From NCBI RefSeq assembly GCF_900089605.1, contig NZ_LT594324.1, forward strand, positions 6,324,001 to 6,388,000: a stretch of 64,000 nucleotides of DNA, in the 5' to 3' direction. Of the stretch, positions 8,116 through 17,077 are shown in pieces. A program made the position numbers and the translations under genes. Source of the DNA: Micromonospora narathiwatensis (lineage in GTDB: Bacteria; Actinomycetota; Actinomycetes; Mycobacteriales; Micromonosporaceae). The notes beneath the pieces were generated by a model that made no database searches, was not told the origin of the DNA, and saw only the letters and a program-made list of their open reading frames with translations. Within the stretch, counting starts at the first letter, position 1, and the number at the start of each line of letters is the position of its first letter.

Positions 8116-9308
8116 TGGAGGGTACGGCCGGGGTCAGTGGGCACCGGCACGCCGACGAGTCGCTGCTCGACGACTCCGACCAGCTGGCCGAGCGGGACCC
8201 GGGCGGGATGCTCCGGTTCACCGCCTCCGGCGGTGCCCAGGTACGCGAGTCGGCCGCGCTGGCCGCCGAGGCGAACCTGAGCGTGCTCGCCGACGAGGGT
8301 CGGCCGCGGGCGGTGGTCATCGCCGGTATCGGCACCGCCGGGCGTACCGGGGACGTGCTGGCCACGGTGGCCGGGCCGCGTTGCCCGGTGCCGGTGATCC
8401 CGCACCGCAGCGCCGGGGTGCCGGGCTGGGTGGGTGCGGCCGATGTGGTGATCGCGGTCAGCGCCTCCGGTCGTAGCCCCGAGGCGCTGGGCGCCGCCGA
8501 GGCGGCGCACCGCCGGGGTGCCCGCCTGGTCGCCGTCGGCGCCCCGGACTCGCAGCTCCAGTCGGTGGCCGAGCGGGCCCGGGCGCCGTTCATCCCGGTG
8601 CCCCGGCGGGCCCCGGCCCGGGCCAGCCTCTGGGCGCTTACCGTGCCGGTGCTGCTCGCCGCCCGTACGCTCGGGCTGGTGAAGGTCAACGAGGCGGACC
8701 TGGCCGAGACCGCGGCCCGGCTGGACGCGGACGCCGACCGGTGCCGTCCCACCGCCGAGTCCTTCGTCAACCCGGCCAAGTCGCTGGCCCTGGGGCTGGC
8801 CGGGTCGATCCCGATCGTCTGGGGTTCGTCCCCGCTGGCCACCGTGGCCGCCCGCCGGTTCGGTGACACGCTCTCGGCGAACGCCCGCTACCCGGTGGTG
8901 ACCGGGGCGCTGGGTGAGGCCGGCCGGGGTCGGGTCGGCCTGCTCGACGGGGTGTTCGGCGGGCTGGTCGAGGGGGAGCGGGACATCTTCGCCGACCCGG
9001 ACGAGACGGTCGCGGACGCCACGCGGCTGCGGCTGGTGCTGCTGCGCGACGGTGGGCTCAACGCGGAGGAAGACACCGACGAGCCCCTCGCGGTGGAGGA
9101 GCGGCGGGCCGACGCGGTGCAGACCCTGGCCGAGCGGCGCGGGGTGCGCTGCGACGTGGTGACCGCCGAGGGTGGTTCCGCGTTGGAGCGGCTCGCCTCG
9201 CTGATGGCGGTCCCGGACTTCGCCTCGGTCTACCTCGCTCTGGCGCACGGGTTGGATCCGATGGCCGTTCCGGCCATCACGGAGATGAAGGAGCTGGCGA
9301 ACCAGTGA
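8115..9308 (+). CDS. SIS-domain protein, bifunctional phosphoglucose/phosphomannose isomerase family
   Basis: 397 residues; the ATG at 8115 overlaps the previous stop. Double SIS sugar-isomerase fold: the N-terminal domain has VVIAGIGTAGRTGDVL and VVIAVSASGRSPEAL, the second has IPIVWGSSPLATVAARRFGDTLSANARYPV, matching the PGI/PMI family C-terminal isomerase region. It is expected to act on fructose-6-P, glucose-6-P or mannose-6-P. Its position before a class I mannose-6-phosphate isomerase mirrors Rv3256c-Rv3255c in M. tuberculosis and suggests a role in mannose metabolism for glycans. The SIS family is diverse and actinobacterial members may lack isomerase activity. The gene ends in a GTGA that opens a mini-ORF leading into the CDF gene. 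Confidence 0.85.
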   Translation: MEGTAGVSGHRHADESLLDDSDQLAERDPGGMLRFTASGGAQVRESAALAAEANLSVLADEGRPRAVVIAGIGTAGRTGDVLATVAGPRCPVPVIPHRSAGVPGWVGAADVVIAVSASGRSPEALGAAEAAHRRGARLVAVGAPDSQLQSVAERARAPFIPVPRRAPARASLWALTVPVLLAARTLGLVKVNEADLAETAARLDADADRCRPTAESFVNPAKSLALGLAGSIPIVWGSSPLATVAARRFGDTLSANARYPVVTGALGEAGRGRVGLLDGVFGGLVEGERDIFADPDETVADATRLRLVLLRDGGLNAEEDTDEPLAVEERRADAVQTLAERRGVRCDVVTAEGGSALERLASLMAVPDFASVYLALAHGLDPMAVPAITEMKELANQ

Positions 9309-9358
9309 GCGAGCGGAGCGAGCGAGCCAGGTGGCTCAGCAGCGGGGCGGCGGCGTGA
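9304..9358 (+). repeat. Stop/start-bridging repeat with MSERSE mini-ORF (SIS/CDF junction)
   Basis: The SIS stop codon overlaps a GTG at 9305 (GTGA). This GTG opens a 17-codon mini-ORF beginning MSERSERARW, whose TGA (9356-9358) overlaps the GTG at 9355 used by the CDF gene. The sequence is built of repeated GAGCGAGC/GGAGCGAGC units and shares its core with the repeats at 15652, 28184 and 42841. Confidence 0.6.
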
Positions 9359-10350
9359 GCGCCAACGGCGGGACGAGGGCGATCGTCGCCGCTCTCGCGG
9401 CCAACATCGGCATCGCCATCACCAAGTTCGTCGCGTTTCTGCTGACCGGCTCCTCGTCGATGCTGGCTGAGGCGATCCACTCGGTCGCCGACTCGGGCAA
9501 CCAGGGTCTGCTGCTGCTCGGCGGCCGGCGGGCCAAGCGGGAGGCGACCCCGCAGCACCCGTTCGGCTACGGCCGCGAGCGCTACATCTACGCGTTCATC
9601 GTGGCGATCGTGCTGTTCAGCCTGGGCGGTCTGTTCGCGCTCTACGAGGGGTACCACAAGTTTTCGCACCCGGTGCCGATCACGAGCTGGCAGTGGGTGC
9701 CGGTGGGCGTGCTGGTGGCCGCGATCCTCATGGAGGGCTTCTCGTTCCGTACCGCGATCAAGGAGTCCAACCTGATCCGGGGCCGGCAGTCGTGGGTGCG
9801 GTTCATCCGGCGGGCGAAGGCGCCCGAGCTGCCGGTGGTGCTGCTGGAGGATTTCGGCGCGCTGGTCGGTCTGGTGTTCGCACTGTTCGGCGTGGGGATG
9901 ACGCTGGCCACCGGCAACGGCAAGTGGGACGCGCTCGGCACCGCGATGATCGGTGTGCTGCTGGTGACCATCGCGATCATCCTCGCCGTCGAGACCAAGA
10001 GCCTGCTGCTCGGGGAGGGCGCCGAGCCGAAGGACGTGGCCGCGATCGAGCGGGCGGTCGCCGGTGGCCCGGAGGTCGAGCGGATCATCCACATGAAGAC
10101 CCTCTACCTGGGTCCGGAGGAGCTGATGGTGGCCGCGAAGATCGCCGTGCCGCCGTGCGAGACGGCCGAGGAACTGGCCCGGGGCATCAACGCGGTCGAG
10201 GCGCGGATCCGCAGCGCGGTGCCGATCGCCCGGGTGATCTATCTGGAGCCGGACATCTACCGTGCGGCCGCCGACCGGGCGGGCGCGGAGTCGGAGCCGG
10301 CGGTGCGGTCGGATGCCCGGCCCGACGAGGTGGCCGGGCCCGGGAGCTGA
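9355..10350 (+). CDS. Cation diffusion facilitator (CDF) transporter
   Basis: 331 residues from the GTG at 9355; a GTG at 9331 would add eight residues (AQQRGGG-like) that read from the upstream repeat, so I prefer 9355. Inner-membrane proton-coupled exporter of divalent cations (Zn, Mn, Fe or Co). TM1-2 carry NIGIAITKFVAFLLTGSSSMLAEAIHSVADSGNQ with the HxxxD metal site; a second metal-site helix carries VVLLEDFGALVGL rather than the usual HxxxD, and the C-terminal cytoplasmic domain (IERIIHMKTLYLGPEELMVAAKIAV) has the ferredoxin-like fold of CDF tails. The internal GERYIYAF is typical of a CDF subgroup in actinomycetes. Likely cotranscribed with the SIS gene and manA. Confidence 0.9.
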   Translation: MSANGGTRAIVAALAANIGIAITKFVAFLLTGSSSMLAEAIHSVADSGNQGLLLLGGRRAKREATPQHPFGYGRERYIYAFIVAIVLFSLGGLFALYEGYHKFSHPVPITSWQWVPVGVLVAAILMEGFSFRTAIKESNLIRGRQSWVRFIRRAKAPELPVVLLEDFGALVGLVFALFGVGMTLATGNGKWDALGTAMIGVLLVTIAIILAVETKSLLLGEGAEPKDVAAIERAVAGGPEVERIIHMKTLYLGPEELMVAAKIAVPPCETAEELARGINAVEARIRSAVPIARVIYLEPDIYRAAADRAGAESEPAVRSDARPDEVAGPGS

Positions 10351-10352
10351 CC

Positions 10353-11504
10353 GTGGAGCTGTTGCAGGGCCGGATCCGGGACTACGCCTGGGGCTCCCGC
10401 ACCGCGATCGCGCGGTTGCAGGGGCGTCCGGTGCCGAGTGACGGGCCGGAGGCGGAGCTGTGGCTGGGCGCCCATCCGGGCGCCCCGGCCACGGTGGACC
10501 GGGACGGCAGCCCGGTCAGCCTCACCGAGTTGTTGACCGCCGAGCCGGACCACTGGTTGGGCGAGCGGCTGGTCGGTCGGTTCGGGATCCGGTTGCCGTT
10601 CCTGCTGAAGGTGCTGGCCGCGGACGCCCCGTTGAGCCTGCAGGCCCATCCGGACGCCGAGCAGGCGCGGGTGGGGCACGCGGCCGACGCGGACCGGGTC
10701 AACTACGTGGACCCGTATCACAAGCCGGAGCTGCTGGTCGCGTTGTCGGAGTTCGACGCGCTCTGCGGGTTCCGCGACCCGGCCGAGTCGGCGGCGGCGA
10801 TCGACGCGTTCGGCGTACCGGCGTTGGGGCCGGTGGTGGCGGCGCTGCGTGGCGGGCCGGCGGGGCTGCGCGAGGCCGTACGCCTGCTGTTGAGCTGGCC
10901 GGCGGCGGAGCGGTCCGGGCTGGTGGCGGACGTGCTGGCGGCGGAGGCCGCCGGCCCGGACGCGGCGCTGGCCCGTGGCCTGGCGGTGGACTACCCGGCC
11001 GACCCGGGGGTGCTGGTGGCGTTGCTGCTGCATCATGTGCGGCTGGCGCCGGGCGAGGCGATCTGGATGCCGGCCGGCAACCTGCACGCCTACCTGCGGG
11101 GCACCGGCGTGGAGATCATGGCGGCTAGCGACAACGTGCTGCGCGGCGGCCTCACGCCCAAGCGGGTCGACGTGGACGAACTGCTGCGGGTGCTGCGGTT
11201 CGAGGTGCTCGACGAGCCGGTGGTCGCGCCGGTCCCGGTGGGGCCCGGGGTGGTGACCTGGCCGGTGCCGGTCGACGACTTCGCGCTGCACCGGGTGGAG
11301 TTGGCGGCCGGCGGTCCGGGGGTGCGGCTGGCGCTGCCGGGGCCGCGCGTGGTGCTCTGCCGGGTCGGTGGTCTCACCGTCGATGACGGGGTGGGCACGG
11401 TCACGCTCGCGCCGGGGCAGGCGGCGGTGGGCGCCGCGTCCGCCGGCCCGCTGGTCATCGGCGGCGAGGGCGAGGCGTACGTGGCCACCTGCGGCCTGCG
11501 CTGA
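10353..11504 (+). CDS. manA: Mannose-6-phosphate isomerase, class I
   Basis: 383 residues, GTG start two bases after the CDF stop. Interconverts mannose-6-P and fructose-6-P in the cytoplasm, feeding GDP-mannose for mannolipids and glycans. The zinc site of class I enzymes is visible: LSLQAHPDAEQA (Gln and His), YHKPELLVAL (Glu) and PAGNLHAYLRGTGVEIMAASDNVLRGGLTPKRVDV (His and the signature region). Start MELLQGRIRDYAWGS is canonical for the family. Probably the last gene of a trm112-SIS-CDF-manA operon. Confidence 0.93.
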   Translation: MELLQGRIRDYAWGSRTAIARLQGRPVPSDGPEAELWLGAHPGAPATVDRDGSPVSLTELLTAEPDHWLGERLVGRFGIRLPFLLKVLAADAPLSLQAHPDAEQARVGHAADADRVNYVDPYHKPELLVALSEFDALCGFRDPAESAAAIDAFGVPALGPVVAALRGGPAGLREAVRLLLSWPAAERSGLVADVLAAEAAGPDAALARGLAVDYPADPGVLVALLLHHVRLAPGEAIWMPAGNLHAYLRGTGVEIMAASDNVLRGGLTPKRVDVDELLRVLRFEVLDEPVVAPVPVGPGVVTWPVPVDDFALHRVELAAGGPGVRLALPGPRVVLCRVGGLTVDDGVGTVTLAPGQAAVGAASAGPLVIGGEGEAYVATCGLR

Positions 11505-11556
11505 CTCCGCTGTTCCGCCGCAGCCGTCGGGACGAGTCCGACTTTCCCGGAATAGC

Positions 11557-11812
11557 TTGACGAGCCCCTTGCTCGGTGTGACTCTATGGGTACGCAGCGT
11601 TGTCGCGACGAAGGTCTCGGTGACGCGCGGGGAACCAAACCGGGGGGATGCACGGGGCGGCCGGGCCGTGGGCGGAGAGTCCGTTCACGACCGACCGCCC
11701 CGTGCGCTGTCCGCCGACCGGGCCGTCCGTCGTCGGCCAACCGGGCCCGGCCGACGGGCTCCACGCGCGTAAGGTGGAAGGCTGCGCAGCACTTCGTTCG
11801 ACAGGAGCTTCC
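11557..11812 (+). promoter_or_regulatory. Long structured leader upstream of ahcY (possible riboswitch-like element)
   Basis: The 308-base gap before ahcY has no convincing gene. A TTGACG (11558-11563) with a -10-like hexamer about 17 bases downstream could be the promoter. The transcript would then hold CGGGGAACCAAACCGGGGGG (about 11628-11648), which recalls the paired GGGGAACC and GGGGTGAA segments of ydaO-type c-di-AMP riboswitches, and directly after it a perfect 11-base inverted repeat GCACGGGGCGG / CCGCCCCGTGC enclosing about 36 bases. A second GGCCGACGG-rich hairpin region precedes the AGGAG ribosome site at 11802. The promoter and hairpin are seen; the ligand identity is a guess. Confidence 0.35.
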
Positions 11813-13312
<1,500 letters not shown>

Positions 13313-13320
13313 GCCACGCC

Positions 13321-13368
13321 CGGAAGGGACCGGGGTCGGCCGCCGCGCGGCCGTCCCGGTCCCTTCCG
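13321..13368 (+). terminator. Terminator hairpin after ahcY
   Basis: Perfect 14-base inverted repeat CGGAAGGGACCGGG / CCCGGTCCCTTCCG (13321-13334 and 13355-13368) with an inner GGCCG/CGGCC helix. No T-run follows, as is usual for high-GC actinomycete terminators. Nothing recognisable lies between it and the iron box at 13558. Confidence 0.75.
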
Positions 13369-13557
13369 CGTACGCGGACACCCGCCTCCACCGGCGCTGC
13401 GCGCCGGCTCCCGCCAGCCGGGTGGGGCCGAACGACCCTGGTGACCCGTGCCACCTGCGGGAGAAGCTGGGGCGTCCGTCAGCCGCCGGACCGGGTGACG
13501 TTGTCGTGAACGACTTGACGCGATCCCTCATCAGGAGGAAGGTATGGCTGCCCTAAG

Positions 13558-13576
13558 TTAACTGAGGCGTGCCTAA
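13558..13576 (+). promoter_or_regulatory. IdeR/DtxR-type iron box of the efe operon
   Basis: TTAACTGAGGCGTGCCTAA agrees with the 19-base DtxR/IdeR consensus at 13 of 19 positions, including both TTA/TAA ends and the central AGGC core. It starts 36 bases before the efeU ATG, so iron-loaded IdeR would repress the operon. A TTGACG at 13515-13520 may belong to the promoter. Confidence 0.7.
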
Positions 13577-13593
13577 CCGACGACGGAGTACCG

Positions 13594-14466
13594 ATGTTCG
13601 CCACGTACCTGATCGGCCTGCGGGAGGGCCTGGAAGCGACCCTGGTGGTCAGCATCCTGGTCGCGTTCCTGGTCAAGTCGAATCGCCGCAACCGACTGCC
13701 GCACGTGTGGCTCGGGGTCGGCCTGGCCGTGGCCCTGTCGGTGTTCTTCGGCTGGCTGATCGAGTACACCTCGACCGCGCTGCTCAACACCTCGAAGCAG
13801 CGCGAACTCTTCGACGCGATCACCTCCGTCGCCGCCGTGGTCTTCGTCACCTTCATGATCTTCTGGATGCGCAAGGCCGCCCGGAGCATCGCCGGTGAGC
13901 TGCGAGGCAAGCTCAGCGACGCGCTCGCCGTCGGCGCGTTCGCGGTGACCGGGATGGCCTTCCTCGCGGTCATCCGCGAGGGCCTGGAGACCGCGCTGAT
14001 CTTCTACTCCGCCGCCGAGAGCGCGGCCGGCGGCGCGGGCCGCGGCCCGCTGCTCGCGATGATCGGCGGCATCGCCACCTCCGTGGTGATCGGCTTCCTG
14101 CTCTACCGCAGCGCCCTCAAGCTCAACCTGGGCAAGTTTTTCACCTGGACCGGCGCGCTGCTGATCCTGGTCGCCGCCGGCATCTTCAAGTACGGCGTGC
14201 ACGACTTCCAGGAGGCCGGCCTGGTGCCCGGCCTGAACAACCACGCCTTCGACATCTCCTCGGTGCTCGACCCGAGCAGCTGGTACGCGACCCTGCTGAG
14301 CGGCATGTTCAACATCACCCCGACGCCGAGCATCCTCGAAATGGTCGCCTGGGTGGCGTACGCGGTGCCGGTGATGGCGCTCTTCCTGCGCAAGCCGGGC
14401 AAGCCGACCGCCCCGGCCAAGCCGGCCGCGACCGACGTTCCCGCCCCCGCCCCCCAGCGCGCCTGA
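13594..14466 (+). CDS. efeU: Ferrous/ferric iron permease EfeU (FTR1 family)
   Basis: 290 residues, ATG start. Seven-helix membrane permease of the FTR1 family that takes up iron delivered by EfeO/EfeB. Both REXXE iron-binding motifs are present: LIGLREGLEATLVVSI at residues 8-13 in TM1 and FLAVIREGLETALIFYSA near 130 in TM4. The C-terminal tail is Pro/Ala-rich and cytoplasmic. First gene of a three-gene operon (efeU-efeO-efeB) behind an iron box, so induction under iron limitation is expected. Confidence 0.95.
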   Translation: MFATYLIGLREGLEATLVVSILVAFLVKSNRRNRLPHVWLGVGLAVALSVFFGWLIEYTSTALLNTSKQRELFDAITSVAAVVFVTFMIFWMRKAARSIAGELRGKLSDALAVGAFAVTGMAFLAVIREGLETALIFYSAAESAAGGAGRGPLLAMIGGIATSVVIGFLLYRSALKLNLGKFFTWTGALLILVAAGIFKYGVHDFQEAGLVPGLNNHAFDISSVLDPSSWYATLLSGMFNITPTPSILEMVAWVAYAVPVMALFLRKPGKPTAPAKPAATDVPAPAPQRA

Positions 14467-14503
14467 CCGCCCCGCTCACCTGTCCTGAGGAGACACCACA
14501 CCG

Positions 14504-15631
14504 ATGCGTACCAGTCGACTCGTCGCGCCCGCCGCCGCCGGGGTGCTCGCCGTCGCCGGCCTGGCCGGTTGCAGCGGCGACAAGAAGGACGCGAAGGCGG
14601 GCGGGCCGATCGTGGTCAAGGCCACCGACACCGCCTGCGAGGTCGGCGAGACCGAGATCGAGGCCGGTCAGGTGACCTTCTCGATCACCAATTCCGGGTC
14701 CAAGGTCAACGAGTTCTACGTCTACGCCGCCGGTGACCGGGTGATGGGCGAGGTGGAGAACATCGCTCCCGGGCTGAGCCGTGAGCTGCGCGTCGAGCTG
14801 ACCGCCGGCACGTACGAGACGGCCTGCAAGCCCGGGATGAGCGGCCGGGGCATCCGGGGCGCGCTGAAGGTCAGCGGCACCGCCGCGTCCGTCGCGCCCG
14901 ACGCCGCGTTGAGCCAGGCCACCGCCGACTACCAGCGGTACGTCAACAGCCAGACCGCCGCGCTGCTGGCCAAGACCGAGGAGTTCGCGGCCGCGGTCAA
15001 GGCCGGCGATGTGGCGAAGGCCAAGGCGCTGTACCCGGTGGCCCGCACCTACTTCGAGCGGATCGAGCCGGTCGCGGCGAGCTTCGGCGACCTGGACCCG
15101 AAGATCGACGGCCGGGAGGAGGTCATCGAGGAGGGCATGGAGTGGACCGGCTACCACCGGCTTGAGAAGGACCTCTGGACCACCGGCGACATCAGCAAGG
15201 ACGGCCCGATCGCCGACCAACTGGTCACCGACGTCAAGGCGCTGGTGGAGAAGGCCAACGCCGAGAAGCTCACCCCGCTCCAGCTCGCCAACGGCGCCAA
15301 GGCGCTCCTCGACGAGGTCGCCAGCGGCAAGATCACCGGCGAGGAGGAGCGCTACTCGCACACCGACCTATGGGACTTCAGCGCCAACCTGGAGGGCTCC
15401 AAGGCGGCCATCGCCGCGCTGCGCCCGGCGCTGGAGAAGCGTTCGCCCGAGCTGATCTCCCAGCTCGACACCGAGTTCGCCAACGTCGAGAACACCCTCG
15501 GCAAGCACCGGGTGGGCGACGGCTGGAAGCTGCACACCCAGCTCAGCAAAGCCGAGCTGAAGGAACTCTCGGACAGCATCAACGCGCTGGCCGAGCCGGT
15601 CAGCAAGGTGGCCGCGGTCGTCGCCCGGTGA
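14504..15631 (+). CDS. efeO: Iron uptake lipoprotein EfeO (cupredoxin + M75/imelysin domain)
   Basis: 375 residues from ATG with GAGGAG upstream. A lipoprotein signal ends at the lipobox LAGC (Cys23). Residues ~35-125 form the cupredoxin-like domain (ACEVGETEIEAGQVTFSITNSGSKVNEFYVYA...ACKPGMSGRGIRG), and ~135-370 the M75 (imelysin) domain with the HxxE metal site in MEWTGYHRLEKDLW and the RYSHTDLWDFSANLEGSKAAI region. It binds iron outside the membrane and passes it to EfeU. It lies 37 bases after efeU; efeB follows. Confidence 0.94.
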   Translation: MRTSRLVAPAAAGVLAVAGLAGCSGDKKDAKAGGPIVVKATDTACEVGETEIEAGQVTFSITNSGSKVNEFYVYAAGDRVMGEVENIAPGLSRELRVELTAGTYETACKPGMSGRGIRGALKVSGTAASVAPDAALSQATADYQRYVNSQTAALLAKTEEFAAAVKAGDVAKAKALYPVARTYFERIEPVAASFGDLDPKIDGREEVIEEGMEWTGYHRLEKDLWTTGDISKDGPIADQLVTDVKALVEKANAEKLTPLQLANGAKALLDEVASGKITGEEERYSHTDLWDFSANLEGSKAAIAALRPALEKRSPELISQLDTEFANVENTLGKHRVGDGWKLHTQLSKAELKELSDSINALAEPVSKVAAVVAR

Positions 15632-15651
15632 CGACCCGTGGAGGTGGGGCG

Positions 15652-15699
15652 ATGAGCGAGCGCAGCGAGGTGGCGGCATGAGCGAGCAGCGCAGCGAGG
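15652..15699 (+). repeat. Duplicated ATGAGCGAGC repeat with MSERSEVAA mini-ORF before efeB
   Basis: Two near-identical units, ATGAGCGAGCGCAGCGAG at 15652 and ATGAGCGAGCAGCGCAGCGAG at 15678, are 26 bases apart. The best-spaced ribosome site (GGAGG, 15641-15645) serves the first ATG, which opens a 9-codon mini-ORF (MSERSEVAA) whose TGA overlaps the efeB ATG (ATGA). This is the same family as the repeats at 9304, 28184 and 42841. Confidence 0.6.
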
Positions 15700-16991
15700 C
15701 GGTACCCGCCGAGGCGCCGCGAGGGGGCACCCTGTCCCGGCGGCGGGCGATCACCCTGGCCGGGGTCGGGGCGGCCGGCGTGGCCGGGGTGGCGGTCGGC
15801 GCGGGCGCGCTGGCGCGCGGCGGCGACCACGCGGCGGCCAGCGACACGGCCGCCGGGGCGGTGCCGTTCCACGGCGAGCACCAGGCCGGCATCACCACTC
15901 CGGCCCAGGACCGGCTGCACTTCGTCGCGTTCGACGTGATCACCAAGGACCGGGCGAAGCTGGTCGCGCTGTTGCAGGAGTGGACCGCGGCGGCGGCGCG
16001 GATGACCGCCGGCAAGGACGCCGGGCTGCTCGGCGCGGTCGGCGGCGTGCCGGAGGCCCCGCCGGACGACACCGGCGAGGCGCTCGGGCTGCCCCCGTCG
16101 CAGCTCACCCTCACCATCGGCTTCGGCCCGACGCTGTTCCGGGACGCTCAGGGCACGGACCGCTTCGGCATCGCCGACCGGCGCCCCGCCGCGCTGGCGG
16201 ACCTGCCGCACTTCTCCGGCGACGCGCTCAAACCGGAGATCTCCGGCGGCGACATCTGCGTCCAGGCCTGCGCCAACGACCCGCAGGTGGCGGTGCACGC
16301 CATCCGCAACCTGGCCCGCATCGGCATGGGCGTGGTCAGCGTCCGCTGGTCACAGCTCGGCTTCGGGCGTACGTCGTCGACGTCGCGGGACCAGGCCACC
16401 CCGCGCAACCTGTTCGGCTTCAAGGACGGCACCGCCAACCTCAAGGCCGAGGACGCCAACCTGCTCCGCGAGCAGCTCTGGGCCCAGACCGGCGACGGGC
16501 CGGACTGGATGACCGGCGGGTCGTACCTGGTCAGCCGCAAGATCCGGATGCAGATCGAGACCTGGGACCGTAGCTCCCTGGCGGAGCAGGAGCAGATCGT
16601 CGGCCGGACCAAGGGCAGCGGCGCGCCGCTCGGCAAGGCCCGCGAGTTCGACGAGCCGGACTTCGCCGCCAAGGGCGACGACGGGCAGCCGGTGATCGCC
16701 GAGACGTCGCACGTCCGGCTCGCCCACCCCGGGCAGAACAACGGGGCGCACCTGCTGCGGCGCGGCTACAACTTCGTCGACGGCTCGGACGGGCTGGGCC
16801 GGCTCGACGCCGGACTCTTCTTCATCGCCTACCAGCGCGACCCGCGTAAGCAGTTCGTGCCGATCCAGACCCGGCTCGCCCGGCACGACGCGATGAACGA
16901 GTACTTGCGGCACGTCTCCAGCGGGCTGTTCGCCTGCCCGCCGGGCGTCCGCGACGCCGCCGACTGGTGGGGTCGCGCGCTCTTCTCCTGA
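15678..16991 (+). CDS. efeB: Dye-decolorizing peroxidase EfeB (deferrochelatase), Tat-exported
   Basis: 437 residues, ATG start. A Tat signal is visible at residues ~20-50 (LSRRRAITLAGVGAAGVAGVAVGAG), so the haem-loaded protein is exported folded. The DyP-family motif GFKDG (D250 in NLFGFKDGTANLK) and the haem-proximal region (RLAHPGQNNGAHLLRRGYNFVDG) are intact. It oxidises Fe(II) and may release iron from haem for EfeO/EfeU. The first residues MSEQRSE are themselves part of the ATGAGCGAGC repeat, so the N-terminal tail before the Tat motif probably derives from repeat insertion. Confidence 0.94.
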   Translation: MSEQRSEAVPAEAPRGGTLSRRRAITLAGVGAAGVAGVAVGAGALARGGDHAAASDTAAGAVPFHGEHQAGITTPAQDRLHFVAFDVITKDRAKLVALLQEWTAAAARMTAGKDAGLLGAVGGVPEAPPDDTGEALGLPPSQLTLTIGFGPTLFRDAQGTDRFGIADRRPAALADLPHFSGDALKPEISGGDICVQACANDPQVAVHAIRNLARIGMGVVSVRWSQLGFGRTSSTSRDQATPRNLFGFKDGTANLKAEDANLLREQLWAQTGDGPDWMTGGSYLVSRKIRMQIETWDRSSLAEQEQIVGRTKGSGAPLGKAREFDEPDFAAKGDDGQPVIAETSHVRLAHPGQNNGAHLLRRGYNFVDGSDGLGRLDAGLFFIAYQRDPRKQFVPIQTRLARHDAMNEYLRHVSSGLFACPPGVRDAADWWGRALFS

Positions 16992-17077
16992 CGCCCCACA
17001 CCCGGCACCGGCTCGGTCGGGGCGGTGCTCCGCGTCGACGAGGGGTCGGCCGGGGTGTCCGCGCGCCAGGTTTTGGC

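Noticed and set aside
11505..11812. Short coding frames in the ahcY leader (for example from ATG 11586)
   Set aside because: They overlap the strong inverted repeats, show no ribosome site and have random GC-rich composition. A structured RNA leader explains the region better.
13377..13515. A gene between ahcY and efeU
   Set aside because: No frame with coding character beyond the shadow of flanking sequence. The stretch holds only the terminator, the iron box and promoter elements.
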